DNA from: Allomuricauda sp. NBRC 101325
Lineage (GTDB): Bacteria > Bacteroidota > Bacteroidia > Flavobacteriales > Flavobacteriaceae
DNA length: 64,000 nucleotides
Direction: 5' to 3'
Assembly: GCF_030268205.1 (NCBI RefSeq)
Contig: NZ_BSQF01000001.1
Span: forward strand, 850,649 to 914,648
The notes below the pieces were generated by a model. That model worked only from the letters and a program-made list of their open reading frames with translations, had not been told where the DNA came from and did no database searches. Each line of letters begins with the position of its first letter. The stretch's first letter is position 1. Below, in pieces: positions 33,880-42,830 of this stretch. A program made the translations under genes and the position numbers.

Positions 33880-34911
33880 CTACTTCTTGTATTTCAATAC
33901 GGGAGATCTGCCCTTTTTGAAAATTTTGTTGCTGGCTCCCTTCCCTTTTCGCAATTGTTTTTGTTCTTCGTAAGGCAAAGCATTGATTTCTTGACACTCG
34001 ATGGAACAACAATTATCCATGGTCTTTGCGCACTCTTCGCATTGAATAAACAACAAATGACAGGCTTCGTTCGCACAATTTACATGGGTATCACAAGGTT
34101 TTCCACATTGGTGGCAATGTGCGATCACTTCTTCTGAAATTCGTTCTCCCCTTCGATGATCAAAAACAAAGTTTACCCCCCTAAATTTATTTTCCAGGTT
34201 CTTCTCCCGCACTTGTCGAGTGTATTCGATAATGCCACCTTCCAACTGAAACACATTTTTAAATCCTTTGTGTTTGTAATAGGCACTTGCTTTTTCGCAA
34301 CGGATTCCGCCAGTGCAGTACATTACCAATTTTTTATCCTCCTTGTGTTCGGCCAAATCTTGTTCGATAATGTCCAAAGAATCACGAAAAGTGTCCACAT
34401 CGGGAGTGATGGCATTTTTAAAATGGCCTATTTCACTTTCGTAATGGTTTCGCATATCCACCAAAACTGTGTCTGGGTCTTCAATTAGCTCGTTGAACCT
34501 TTCGGCATCCACATGAACACCTTTATTGGTCACATCAAAAGTGTCATCGTTCAACCCATCGGCCACAATTTTATCACGAACCTTTACCTTTAGTTTTAAA
34601 AAGGATTTATTGTCTTGTTCAATGGCAATGTTCAGCCTAACATTTTCCAAAAAGGAAATGCTGTCCAAATGGGTTTTGAACTTATCAAAATTTTCTGCTG
34701 GAACGGAAAGTTGTGCATTTATGCCTTCCTTGGCCACATAAATTCTACCTAGAACTTCCATTTCGTTCCAAGTAATGAATAAATGATTCCTTAGGATCTT
34801 GGGATTTCCAATATGCGCATAGGCATAGAAAGATATGGTCAACCGGTCTTTCCCGGCCTCCTCAATTAATTTCTCCCTTTCCTTCGCGCTCAGTGTATTG
34901 TACAGTTGCAT
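33880..34911 (-). CDS. trhO: Rhodanese-family tRNA uridine hydroxylase TrhO
   Basis: A 343-residue TrhO/YceA family protein. In E. coli, TrhO makes 5-hydroxyuridine at position 34 of certain tRNAs. The N-terminal domain (FYAYAHIGNPKILRNHLF) precedes a rhodanese domain whose catalytic Cys lies in VMYCTGGIRCEKA. A cysteine-rich end follows (CHQCGKPCDTHVNC, QCEECAKTMDNCC), a likely metal site. A long basic tail ends it. Single gene, divergent from recA. Confidence 0.88.
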   Translation of the reverse strand: MQLYNTLSAKEREKLIEEAGKDRLTISFYAYAHIGNPKILRNHLFITWNEMEVLGRIYVAKEGINAQLSVPAENFDKFKTHLDSISFLENVRLNIAIEQDNKSFLKLKVKVRDKIVADGLNDDTFDVTNKGVHVDAERFNELIEDPDTVLVDMRNHYESEIGHFKNAITPDVDTFRDSLDIIEQDLAEHKEDKKLVMYCTGGIRCEKASAYYKHKGFKNVFQLEGGIIEYTRQVREKNLENKFRGVNFVFDHRRGERISEEVIAHCHQCGKPCDTHVNCANEACHLLFIQCEECAKTMDNCCSIECQEINALPYEEQKQLRKGKGASNKIFKKGRSPVLKYKK

Positions 34912-35005
34912 GCTATATCAATATTTAAGCCTGCCTTCCGGCAGATAGGTTTAAGAATTGTAATCTGTAAAATGTGGGCAAAGATACAATTTAAAAAGAG
35001 GGCAA

Positions 35006-35034
35006 ATAAAAAGGGCTTCTTAAAAGAAACCCTT
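35006..35034 (-). terminator. Minus-strand terminator with no assigned gene
   Basis: On the minus strand AAGGGTTTC and GAAGCCCTT form a 9-bp stem (one G-U pair) around TTTTAA, followed by TTTATTT. The plus-strand reading has no T-run. No minus-strand gene lies between it and recA, so it may end an unannotated small transcript that starts in the 35.05-35.2 kb gap. Confidence 0.65.
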
Positions 35035-35088
35035 CTTAATCCATTAAAACATTTTCATAGCTTATTTTCTTCCCTCCTTGGCAATATC

Positions 35089-35104
35089 GAGCTTTAAAAA
35101 GCTC
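35089..35104. repeat. Short palindrome in the trhO-recA gap
   Basis: GAGCTTTAAAAAGCTC is a 7-bp inverted repeat with a two-base centre. It lies 55 bp upstream (on the minus strand) of the orphan terminator and about 61 bp upstream of the recA promoter. It might be a regulatory site or part of a small RNA. Confidence 0.4.
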
Positions 35105-35164
35105 TATGTATATGAGTTAGTACCCGTAAGATGCATTGTTATTAAAAAGGTTGCGTGCCCTTTG

Positions 35165-35192
35165 TTGCATGTAGAAAGAAATGGTATTTTAG
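35165..35192 (+). promoter_or_regulatory. Candidate recA promoter
   Basis: TTG at 35165-35167 is followed after 17 bases by TATTTTAG (35185-35192), one base off the TAnnTTTG consensus. It lies 21 bp before the recA start. I see no clear LexA box. Confidence 0.55.
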
Positions 35193-35213
35193 CCTTCCTA
35201 TAACGATTTTACT

Positions 35214-36221
35214 ATGAGCAACGAGAAAGAAGCAAAATTAAAAGCCCTAAAGCTAACCCTTGATAAACTGGACAAAACCTACGGTAAAGGTGCCGTAATG
35301 AAAATGGGGGATAGTGTTGTTGAAGATATAGAGGTTATTTCTTCTGGATCGTTGGGCTTGGATGTTGCACTGGGTGTAGGCGGCTACCCTAGAGGTCGGA
35401 TCATTGAAATATATGGTCCTGAATCTTCAGGTAAAACCACTTTGACCTTACATGCCATTGCAGAGGCTCAAAAAGCTGGCGGTATTGCTGCTTTTATTGA
35501 TGCAGAACATGCTTTTGATCGTTTTTATGCCAAAAAATTGGGTGTGGATATCGATAACTTGATCATTTCACAGCCCGATCACGGTGAACAAGCTTTGGAA
35601 ATTGCTGATAACCTTATCCGTTCTGGAGCAATCGATATTGTAATCATCGACTCGGTTGCCGCTCTTACCCCAAAAAGTGAAATCGAAGGGGAAATGGGAG
35701 ATTCAAAAATGGGTCTTCACGCCAGATTGATGTCGCAGGCATTGCGAAAATTGACCTCAACTATCAGCAAAACCAAATGTACCGTTATCTTCATCAACCA
35801 GCTTAGGGAAAAAATCGGTGTGATGTTCGGTAACCCAGAAACTACCACCGGGGGTAATGCCCTTAAATTCTACGCCTCCGTTCGATTGGACATTAGAAGG
35901 TCTACCCAGATCAAGGACACCGATGGAGATGTTCAGGGTAACAAAACCCGTGTAAAAGTGGTCAAGAACAAAGTTGCCCCTCCGTTCAAAACTGCCGAAT
36001 TCGATATTATGTACGGCGAGGGTATCTCAAAAATTGGAGAAATCCTAGACTTGGGTGTTGCCTACGAAATTGTGAAAAAGAGTGGTTCGTGGTTCAGTTA
36101 TGGAGACACCAAACTAGGACAGGGAAGGGATGCTGTAAAAGCTTTGCTTTTGGATAATCCCGAACTTTCGGAAGAATTGGAAAGCAAGATCAGAGAAGCC
36201 ATTACCGCGGTAAAAGAATAG
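35214..36221 (+). CDS. recA: Recombinase RecA
   Basis: A 335-residue RecA, the strand-exchange ATPase of homologous recombination. Walker A is GPESSGKT (residues 69-76), the catalytic region is [10 protein letters not shown], Walker B is [12 protein letters not shown], and the L2 loop is [20 protein letters not shown]. The typical acidic C-terminal tail is short. It is complete and alone on its transcript. Confidence 0.98.
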   Translation: MSNEKEAKLKALKLTLDKLDKTYGKGAVMKMGDSVVEDIEVISSGSLGLDVALGVGGYPRGRIIEIYGPESSGKTTLTLHAIAEAQKAGGIAAFIDAEHAFDRFYAKKLGVDIDNLIISQPDHGEQALEIADNLIRSGAIDIVIIDSVAALTPKSEIEGEMGDSKMGLHARLMSQALRKLTSTISKTKCTVIFINQLREKIGVMFGNPETTTGGNALKFYASVRLDIRRSTQIKDTDGDVQGNKTRVKVVKNKVAPPFKTAEFDIMYGEGISKIGEILDLGVAYEIVKKSGSWFSYGDTKLGQGRDAVKALLLDNPELSEELESKIREAITAVKE

Positions 36222-36270
36222 CTTTTCAACGTTTTTTTGGGCAGATTAACTTTTGGTTGGCAAAATCCTA

Positions 36271-36298
36271 CGCAACCCTTGCATTTACTGCACATCTA
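36271..36298 (+). promoter_or_regulatory. Candidate ECF-type promoter of the sigma module
   Basis: CGCAACC (36271-36277) is followed after 15 bases by CATCTA (36293-36298), 22 bp before the lipoprotein start. CAACC and a GTCTA-like -10 spaced this way resemble ECF sigma promoters in Bacteroidota. It may be used by the sigma factor encoded two genes downstream. Confidence 0.4.
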
Positions 36299-36320
36299 GG
36301 GAATAAAAGGATTTTTGATT

Positions 36321-36755
36321 ATGAAAAAAGTTTTAATGTCCATTATGTTATTAGTGGCATGTTCATGGTTTGTTTCTTGCAGTACGGATGATGACTCCCC
36401 CAATTTTTACTTTACTACCTTAGATGTTATTGAGGCGGATATGCCCGAGTTTTTTGAACTGGGGAAGACCTACGACATCGATGTTTTGTATTACCGACCA
36501 AACGGGTGTACCTATTTTGAAGGTTTTGATGTAACCAAAACCACTGAAACCGGCAGAGATGTTGTAGCCATTGGTTCTGTTTTAACCGATCAAGATATTG
36601 CATGCACCGAAGCTATGGAAGAGGTAGTCGCTACCTTACGCTTTAGTGTTATCTATACGGATGAATACCATTTTAGATTTTATGCAGGGGATGACACAAA
36701 TGGTGATCCACAATTTATCGAATATACCGTTCCAGTTGAAGGAACAAATCTATAA
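36321..36755 (+). CDS. Small lipoprotein of the ECF sigma module
   Basis: A 144-residue lipoprotein: signal peptide and lipobox LVACSWFVSCSTDDD. The mature part is rich in beta strands (FYFTTLDVIEADMPEFFELG, DVLYYRPNGCTYFEGFDV). I do not recognise a family. It lies 41 bp upstream of the ECF sigma factor gene on the same strand. This suggests an envelope sensor or target of the module, by position only. Start chosen at ATG 36321. Confidence 0.7.
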   Translation: MKKVLMSIMLLVACSWFVSCSTDDDSPNFYFTTLDVIEADMPEFFELGKTYDIDVLYYRPNGCTYFEGFDVTKTTETGRDVVAIGSVLTDQDIACTEAMEEVVATLRFSVIYTDEYHFRFYAGDDTNGDPQFIEYTVPVEGTNL

Positions 36756-36796
36756 GAAAGAAAAAGAACGTAACATAATCCAAAATTGACCAACAT

Positions 36797-37327
36797 TTGG
36801 ATCTTGAGGAACTGATACATAATTGCAAAAAAGGGGAACGCCAAGCACAGGCCGAACTGTACAGGAGATATTCAACTGTACTTTTTGGGATGTGCTTAAA
36901 GTATTCCAAGAATAAAGCGGAGGCCGAAGATAACCTCCATGACAGCTTTATGACCATTTTTGACAAAATTGACCAGTTCGAGTTCAAAGGTTCCTTTGAA
37001 GGTTGGATCAAGCGGATCACTGTGAACACGGTTTTACAAAAATACCGTAAAGACCAATTCCTAAACGTGGTCACCGATACCATTGAAGATAGTCATGAGG
37101 TGGAAACGGAAGGAACCGACATTAGTTTATCAACCTTATTACAACATATTCAAGAGCTACCCAACAAGTATAGGCTAACCTTTAACCTATATGTTTTGGA
37201 TGGCTTTAGTCACAAAGAAATCAGTGAGATGCTGGGAACGTCCACTGGAACATCAAAATCGAACTTGGCAAGGGCCAAATCCATTTTGAGGGAAAAAATA
37301 GAGAAGACAAAAATCAACATTGCTTAA
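36797..37327 (+). CDS. ECF RNA polymerase sigma factor
   Basis: A 176-residue extracytoplasmic-function sigma factor. Sigma-2 spans about residues 12-75 with KNKAEAEDNLHDSFMTIFDK and FEGWIKRITVNTVLQ. Sigma-4 spans about 110-165 with LPNKYRLTFNLYVLDGFS and the helix-turn-helix HKEISEMLGTSTGTSKSNLA. The only start that keeps region 2 intact is TTG 36797. It precedes the membrane-anchored barrel protein gene by 4 bp, whose N-terminal segment is its probable anti-sigma factor. Confidence 0.9.
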   Translation: MDLEELIHNCKKGERQAQAELYRRYSTVLFGMCLKYSKNKAEAEDNLHDSFMTIFDKIDQFEFKGSFEGWIKRITVNTVLQKYRKDQFLNVVTDTIEDSHEVETEGTDISLSTLLQHIQELPNKYRLTFNLYVLDGFSHKEISEMLGTSTGTSKSNLARAKSILREKIEKTKINIA

Positions 37328-37331
37328 AAAG

Positions 37332-38762
37332 ATGACCATTGGGAAAAAGAATTTAGAGCAATTGTTCAAGGAAACCTTTCAGGGTTTTGAAGAAGTTCCG
37401 GACTCAAAAGTTTGGAACAATATCGAAGCCTCGTTGAACAAAAAGAAACAGAAAAAGCGAATTGTTCCGATTTGGTGGCAACTTGGTGGTGTAGCCGCAG
37501 TACTCGCTATTGCTTTATGGGCAATAAATCCATTTGCTGATGAAGAAATTTTGGATACACCAACAATTTCAGACATTGAAAACACCTCTACTCCATCACA
37601 GGAAAGGGATGCAATCAAGGAAAACAGCGTTTCCACAGCAATCGAAAATGGATCCCCCGAAAGTTTGGTCAATTCAGACAATACCATTACTGAAGTTGAG
37701 GAGACAAATTACTCTGGCACAGCAGCATATTCTCGCAAAAATGGAACTACTGTTGCTCAAAAAGAACAACCAGCATTAGCTTCAAATGTGAGTGAAAGCA
37801 ATACGAGCAATTTAACCTCTACCGATAATTCTGAAGTTGTAAATTCAAGATTAGAGAAGGAAGGTGCAATTGCCCTAAACAATCCAAAATCTGAAAACTT
37901 TGCGGAAAAATCAACCTCAAAAGAAGAAGCCATTATTGCTCAAACCGATGAGGAAGATCAGGAAAAGAAATCCATTTATGAGGCCATTGAAGAGCAAAAA
38001 GAATTGGAGGCCGAGGTAGTAGAAAACAATTCGGACAAATGGTCTTTTGGCCCTACAGTCGCACCCGTGTACTTTAATGGTAGTGGCAGCGGTTCTCCCA
38101 TTCATCCCGATTTTGAGACCAACTCCAAATCTGGAAACTTTAATATGAGTTATGGGGTAGGTGTTGCCTATGAAATTGGAAATCGACTTAAAATACGCTC
38201 TGGGGTACATAAAGTAAACTACGGGTACGACACCGAGGATATTATTTTTTCTTCATCGTTACGTACTTCTGCCAATGAAAAAATAGCAAACATCAATTAT
38301 TCCGATAAGGGAGAAAACATAATTGTACAAAGCAGGAATACCGGTAAAAGTATTAGCAATGTGGACAGCAAAGAAATTGCGCTAGCCACTGCGCCCGCTT
38401 TAGATGGTAAAATGGTACAGCAGCTTGGTTATATTGAGGTGCCGTTGGAACTAAACTATGCATTGGTCAACAAAAATTTTGGAGTGGATGTCATCGGTGG
38501 TGTCAGTTCTCTTTTTCTGGTTGACAATTCGGTGTTGTTGGAATCCAATGCGATGGTTACCGAAGTGGGTGAGGCCAACAATGTGAACTCATTAAACTTC
38601 AGTGCCAATTTTGGAATGGGTGTCAACTACGATTTTACACCCAAAATACAATTGAACATTGAACCTGTTTTTAAATATCAGTTAAACACATTTTCCAATA
38701 CCGCAGGCAATTTCCGCCCCTATTCCATTGGGATCTATAGCGGCTTGAGCTTTAAGTTTTAG
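37332..38762 (+). CDS. Inner-to-outer membrane protein, probable anti-sigma factor
   Basis: A 476-residue protein. Residues about 1-45 form a short cytoplasmic segment (NLEQLFKETFQGFEEVPDS) and one membrane helix lies at about 48-65 (WQLGGVAAVLAIALWAI). A long acidic, Ser/Thr-rich spacer of some 170 residues crosses the periplasm. The end, from about residue 240, reads as an eight-stranded outer-membrane barrel closed by YSGLSFKF. Such FecR-free transmembrane chains after an ECF sigma gene commonly bind the sigma factor. TTG 37320 is an alternative start overlapping the sigma stop. Role is inferred. Confidence 0.7.
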   Translation: MTIGKKNLEQLFKETFQGFEEVPDSKVWNNIEASLNKKKQKKRIVPIWWQLGGVAAVLAIALWAINPFADEEILDTPTISDIENTSTPSQERDAIKENSVSTAIENGSPESLVNSDNTITEVEETNYSGTAAYSRKNGTTVAQKEQPALASNVSESNTSNLTSTDNSEVVNSRLEKEGAIALNNPKSENFAEKSTSKEEAIIAQTDEEDQEKKSIYEAIEEQKELEAEVVENNSDKWSFGPTVAPVYFNGSGSGSPIHPDFETNSKSGNFNMSYGVGVAYEIGNRLKIRSGVHKVNYGYDTEDIIFSSSLRTSANEKIANINYSDKGENIIVQSRNTGKSISNVDSKEIALATAPALDGKMVQQLGYIEVPLELNYALVNKNFGVDVIGGVSSLFLVDNSVLLESNAMVTEVGEANNVNSLNFSANFGMGVNYDFTPKIQLNIEPVFKYQLNTFSNTAGNFRPYSIGIYSGLSFKF

Positions 38763-38810
38763 GAAGCAAAATGTTGGTTAGGAAGATTGCTCCTTAATGC
38801 AATCAATTAG

Positions 38811-38841
38811 GCGCCCAATCTCCATTTAGGGCGCTTTTTTT
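38811..38841 (+). terminator. Terminator of the ECF sigma operon
   Basis: GCGCCC (38811-38816) and GGGCGC (38829-38834) pair around a 12-base loop, followed by seven T. It ends the three-gene unit and separates it from the LytS-like kinase. Confidence 0.85.
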
Positions 38842-38899
38842 GTTCCATTAATTTTAATTATTTTCTTACATTGAGCAACAAAATCAAACCTTAATCATC

Positions 38900-40075
38900 T
38901 TGAAATCAGGACAATTTGAAGACCTACTTATATATTTTACCAAATCCATATTGGATAAAACAACGGAGAAAGATATTTTATGGAGTGTCGCCAAGAACTG
39001 TTTTTCTAAATTGGGGCATGTCGATTCCGTAATCTTCATGATTGACGAAAGTGGTGAAAAGCTCATTCAACAAGTAGCATACGGACCTAAAAAATTAAAT
39101 GGAAAGTTTCTTCCATACCCCCTTGAAATCCCCATGCTTTATGGCATTATGGGAAATGTCGCTTCCACAGGGGTTTACGAATTAATAAATGACACCACAA
39201 AAGAACCTCGATACATTGATGAAACTTTTTTTCAATTTGAAAAAAGTAACCAAAGGCTTTCAGAAATATGCGTACCTATTAGTCATGACAATCAAATTTA
39301 TGGGGTTTTGAACTGTGAACATCCGGAAAAAAACTTTTTCACCGAGCAGCATGTAAAAATGCTTTCTGTAATTGCCTCAATTTGTGCTTTAAAAATTAAA
39401 AATATTCGGGATAGCCAAATTCTCCTTGAAAAACAAGAGAACCTTTTTAAAATAAGGGAAGAAATGGTCGAGCTCCGCCTTAAAATGCTCAACACCCAGC
39501 TCCATCCCCATTTTGTATTTAATGCGCTTAATTCCATTCAATATTTTATCTATCAAGAGAACAAACGAATGGCTCTGGATTATCTTACCACCTTTAGCAA
39601 GTTGATTCGTTTTTATTTGAACCAATTGGATAAGGACACCATCCCTTTGAAAGATGAAATTGAAATGCTCAACAGGTATTTGAAATTGCAGCGATTGCGC
39701 TATGAGGGAATTTTTGAATACTCCATTCAAATAGAAAGTGGAGAAGAACTATTGAACGATGCAATTATCCCATCTTTTGTGATCCAATCCTTGTTGGATA
39801 ATATAGTGGAGAGTAGCGTGTATTTTGCCAAAAACAAGCAGTACCTCACGGTAAACTTCAGTTTGTCCAACTCAACGGTTGATATTACAATCCAAGATCA
39901 AAAATGCGACGGTTCCAGCGAAGAAAAGTTCAAAAAGGATGTGGAACCTTGGCAAGAGCAGATTGATATTCTTAATTCCGTGAAAAATTATAAAATAGAT
40001 AAAGAGCTCTCCTTTGTAAAAGAACCAGATTCTTGTATTCGCAGTATTTCACTCCAACTTCCCAACCTACATTAA
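38900..40075 (+). CDS. GAF-domain LytS-type histidine kinase, ATP site degenerate
   Basis: A 391-residue protein. A GAF domain lies at about 5-165 (ICVPISHDNQIYGVLNCEHPE). A coiled coil at about 170-195 leads to a LytS-type HisKA with the phospho-acceptor in QLHPHFVFNALNSIQYF. The ATP-binding part is eroded: the N box reads SFVIQSLLDNIVESSVYF without KHG, the DxGxG motif is DQKCDGS and no GxGLxN loop follows. It may therefore signal without being a kinase. Start is TTG 38900. No response regulator adjoins it. Its stop overlaps the plsC stop by four bases. Confidence 0.75.
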   Translation: MKSGQFEDLLIYFTKSILDKTTEKDILWSVAKNCFSKLGHVDSVIFMIDESGEKLIQQVAYGPKKLNGKFLPYPLEIPMLYGIMGNVASTGVYELINDTTKEPRYIDETFFQFEKSNQRLSEICVPISHDNQIYGVLNCEHPEKNFFTEQHVKMLSVIASICALKIKNIRDSQILLEKQENLFKIREEMVELRLKMLNTQLHPHFVFNALNSIQYFIYQENKRMALDYLTTFSKLIRFYLNQLDKDTIPLKDEIEMLNRYLKLQRLRYEGIFEYSIQIESGEELLNDAIIPSFVIQSLLDNIVESSVYFAKNKQYLTVNFSLSNSTVDITIQDQKCDGSSEEKFKKDVEPWQEQIDILNSVKNYKIDKELSFVKEPDSCIRSISLQLPNLH

Positions 40076-40839
40076 ACCACCGATATCTTCGTGTTTGACT
40101 TACCTGAATTCAAAAGTTCATTCAGCATAATGTCCCGGACCTCTTCCCTTAAAGTAGAAGTATCACTTGGTGCAAGAATACCGGTTTCAAAAAAGGGGTG
40201 TACCTTCACACGAATGCGACCAGGGCCACCACTTAAAAAGGTAAACGAAAAACGCTTCTTATTGTCCAAAAAAGTCATAGGAACTACAGGAATATGATGG
40301 GCTATAGCCATTTTAAAGGCCCCATCCTTAAATTGATCCAATAGTATATCTTCATCAGGAACACCTCCTTCAGGGAAAATACATATGCTCAATCCCTGGT
40401 CCAATCTCCTTTGCGCACGTCTATAGACTCCTGTTCTACTGCGTACATCGTCGCGATCCACCATGATACAAACCCGTTTATAAAAGAACCCGAACAGCGG
40501 AATTTTTACCAACTCCTTTTTCCCCACAAACACGAAAGGATTTCGGCTTACCACCAACATCAGCATAATATCCAACATGCTGGTATGGTTGGACACAAGC
40601 ATATAGCTTTTCCCCTTTTCCATTCGTTGTTCCGTCACTATTTTTGGAATACACCCCATTCCATATAATATGGGTCTGGCCCACAAATTCCTTGCCATCC
40701 AGAAAAATTGTGGGTAGGTACTTTCAGAAAAAGTCGATACCAATAAAAAAGGGAAGAAAACAATAATGGGCACCGTAACCAGGATATAAAACCATATTCT
40801 GTACAAAACATGCCCAATGTTTTTAATCAGTCCAAGCAT
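40072..40839 (-). CDS. plsC: 1-acyl-sn-glycerol-3-phosphate acyltransferase
   Basis: A 255-residue PlsC-family acyltransferase making phosphatidic acid in the inner membrane. The N-terminal helix (FYILVTVPIIVFFPFLLV) anchors it. The catalytic HX4D motif is NHTSMLDI, the second is GKKELVKIPLFGFF, the third FPEGGVPDE. It is alone on the minus strand and tail to tail with the LytS-like gene. Confidence 0.9.
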   Translation of the reverse strand: MLGLIKNIGHVLYRIWFYILVTVPIIVFFPFLLVSTFSESTYPQFFWMARNLWARPILYGMGCIPKIVTEQRMEKGKSYMLVSNHTSMLDIMLMLVVSRNPFVFVGKKELVKIPLFGFFYKRVCIMVDRDDVRSRTGVYRRAQRRLDQGLSICIFPEGGVPDEDILLDQFKDGAFKMAIAHHIPVVPMTFLDNKKRFSFTFLSGGPGRIRVKVHPFFETGILAPSDTSTLREEVRDIMLNELLNSGKSNTKISVV

Positions 40840-40896
40840 GTTCCAAAAGTAGAATTTTTGAATATCTTTAGTAAACTAACCATTAAAACTTTACTC

Positions 40897-41139
40897 ATGG
40901 GAATCTTATATGCTTTATTGATAGGTGCTTTGGCTGGATGGCTTGCTGGCAAAATTATGAAAGGTGGTGGTTTTGGTGCCCTACTTAATATTATTTTGGG
41001 TATTGTGGGTGGAGCCGTTGGTAATTGGCTCTTTGGTACTTTGGGCATTCATGTAAGTTCTGGAATTCTCGGGGATTTAATCACAGGCGTCATTGGCGCA
41101 GTGGTAATTCTTTTTATTGCTGGACTTTTTAAAAAATAA
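40897..41139 (+). CDS. GlsB/YeaQ/YmgE family stress membrane protein
   Basis: An 80-residue protein with three glycine-rich membrane helices (LYALLIGALAGWLAGKIM, NIILGIVGGAVGNWLFG, DLITGVIGAVVILFIAGLF). This is the GlsB/YeaQ/YmgE family, linked to general stress and of unknown biochemical role. Start chosen at ATG 40897; the longer upstream frame runs through the plsC promoter region. A terminator follows 22 bp after the stop. Confidence 0.85.
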   Translation: MGILYALLIGALAGWLAGKIMKGGGFGALLNIILGIVGGAVGNWLFGTLGIHVSSGILGDLITGVIGAVVILFIAGLFKK

Positions 41140-41161
41140 GAAATCATAAAATTGATTGGGC

Positions 41162-41184
41162 AAGCGGCTTTTGCCGCTTTTTTT
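41162..41184 (+). terminator. Terminator after the YeaQ-like gene
   Basis: AAGCGGC (41162-41168) and GCCGCTT (41173-41179) close on TTTT and run into a T-tract. It ends 41 bp before the trpS start. Confidence 0.88.
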
Positions 41185-41224
41185 ATCTCTTTGGGATGCG
41201 TACTTTTACGGGCAAAAATTAAGC

Positions 41225-42193
41225 ATGGCCCGAATTCTGACCGGAATACAAAGTACAGGCGTTCCCCATTTAGGAAATATCTTGGGGGCAATTATGCCCG
41301 CCATTGATATGGCAAAAGACCCCAAAAATGATTCCTACCTTTTTATTGCCGATATGCACTCCCTTACCCAAATTAAAGATGGTGGGTTGTTGCGAAGCAA
41401 TACACATGCCATAGCAGCGGCTTGGTTAGCATTTGGCCTTGATATTGAAAAAACTGTTTTTTACAGACAAAGCGATATTCCCCAAACTGCTGAATTAGCT
41501 TGGTATTTAAGTTGCTTTTTTCCTTATCAAAGATTGACCTTGGCACACTCATTTAAGGACAAGGCTGATCGTTTGGAAGATGTAAATGCGGGACTTTTTA
41601 CCTATCCCATGCTGATGGCGGCAGACATTTTATTGTACGATGCCGACATTGTTCCTGTTGGGAAAGACCAATTGCAACATTTGGAAATGACAAGGGATGT
41701 GGCCTCAAGATTCCACAATCAAATGGGCGAAACCTTTGTGATGCCTGAAGCTAAAGTTCATGAAGAAACCATGTACGTTCCTGGAACTGATGGCGAAAAA
41801 ATGAGCAAAAGCCGCGGAAACTTGATTAATTTATTTCAACCTGATAAACAATTGCGCAAACAGGTTATGGGCATTGTTACGGACAGCACTCCAATGGAAG
41901 ATCCAAAGGACCCAACCAACGATAATGTGTTTGCGCTGTATAAACTTTTGGCTACCCAAGAACAAATTGAGGAAATGAGTGCCAATTATTTGGCAGGCAA
42001 TTATGGCTACGGCCATGCCAAACAAGCACTTTACGAAGTAATTTTGGACAAGTTTGCAGAACCTCGTGAAAAATTCGATTACTACATGAATCACCTAAAT
42101 GAAGTGGATGAAGCTTTGGCCATTGGAGCGGAAAAAGCCAGAAAAGTAGCCAATGAGGTGTTAGGCCGCGTGCGTGAGAAATTGGGATATTAG
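41225..42193 (+). CDS. trpS: Tryptophanyl-tRNA synthetase
   Basis: A 322-residue class I synthetase that charges tRNA-Trp. The HIGH-type motif is QSTGVPHLGNILGA (the TxGNxHLG form used by TrpRS), and the KMSKS motif is GEKMSKSRGN. YPMLMAADILLYDADIVPVG is also diagnostic. Start chosen at ATG 41225 (MARILTGIQ), which removes a non-native stretch. It is a single gene. Confidence 0.95.
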   Translation: MARILTGIQSTGVPHLGNILGAIMPAIDMAKDPKNDSYLFIADMHSLTQIKDGGLLRSNTHAIAAAWLAFGLDIEKTVFYRQSDIPQTAELAWYLSCFFPYQRLTLAHSFKDKADRLEDVNAGLFTYPMLMAADILLYDADIVPVGKDQLQHLEMTRDVASRFHNQMGETFVMPEAKVHEETMYVPGTDGEKMSKSRGNLINLFQPDKQLRKQVMGIVTDSTPMEDPKDPTNDNVFALYKLLATQEQIEEMSANYLAGNYGYGHAKQALYEVILDKFAEPREKFDYYMNHLNEVDEALAIGAEKARKVANEVLGRVREKLGY

Positions 42194-42368
42194 CATTTTA
42201 TCGGATTTTCAGCTTAAAAGTCCTGCTTTTTTACTTTAAAAAATAATCCTAAATGCCTGTTTCTTCCCGAAAATCAGCTTAGACACCGATTTATTGTATC
42301 AAGTTTCGGTTGAATTACCTCTAAAAATAGGGTAACTGTTCTGTAATGTAACCAATCGTTGAATGGGT

Positions 42369-42474
42369 GTCATTCTGAATGCAGGCGAAGCCGTAATGAA
42401 GAATCCCAACACCAAGAAATATTAAGATTCTTCGCTAGCCTTCGACTGCGCTCAGGTATCAGCTCAGAATGACA
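42369..42474. repeat. Palindromic repeat downstream of GIY-YIG gene 1
   Basis: GTCATTCTGA (42369-42378) pairs with TCAGAATGAC at 42464-42473, and GAAGAATC pairs with GATTCTTC inside, plus CTTCGACTGCGCTCAGG. The element ends two bases before the GIY-YIG stop codon. The rest of the 283-bp gap holds nothing I recognise. Confidence 0.8.
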
Positions 42475-42476
42475 AT

Positions 42477-42779
42477 TTAGATATTTATAAAACCGTCTTC
42501 TAAAAACTCAAAATTTGGATTTGTGGTCTTTATCAGTTCTACTTTTTTGAATCTAACCCATCCTTTTATTTCTTTTTCACGACTAATGGCTTCTTGAACC
42601 CAGTCATATACTTCATAGTAAATTAGGTGCTTACACTTATATTTTGCGGCAAATGCCCTTTTATTGTTATTAATACTCTCATTATGTTCAATTAATCTTC
42701 TTGATAAATCATTGGTTATGCCCGTATACAATACGGTTTTATTCTTGTTGGTTAAAATGTAGACATAATATTTGCTCAC
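42477..42779 (-). CDS. GIY-YIG nuclease superfamily protein (copy 1)
   Basis: A 100-residue single-domain GIY-YIG protein of the YhbQ/UPF0213 type. The motif is KYYVYILTNKNKTVLYTGIT with the conserved Tyr residues and the R in NDLSRRLIEH. The conserved Glu lies in SREKEIKGWVRFKK. Substrate unknown. It is flanked on both sides by palindromic GTCATTCTGA elements. A paralogue lies at 50556-50867. Confidence 0.85.
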   Translation of the reverse strand: MSKYYVYILTNKNKTVLYTGITNDLSRRLIEHNESINNNKRAFAAKYKCKHLIYYEVYDWVQEAISREKEIKGWVRFKKVELIKTTNPNFEFLEDGFINI

Positions 42780-42830
42780 AATGATATGTTTGATTTATGA
42801 TTAGATTCTTCGATAATTTTACATTTCCTT

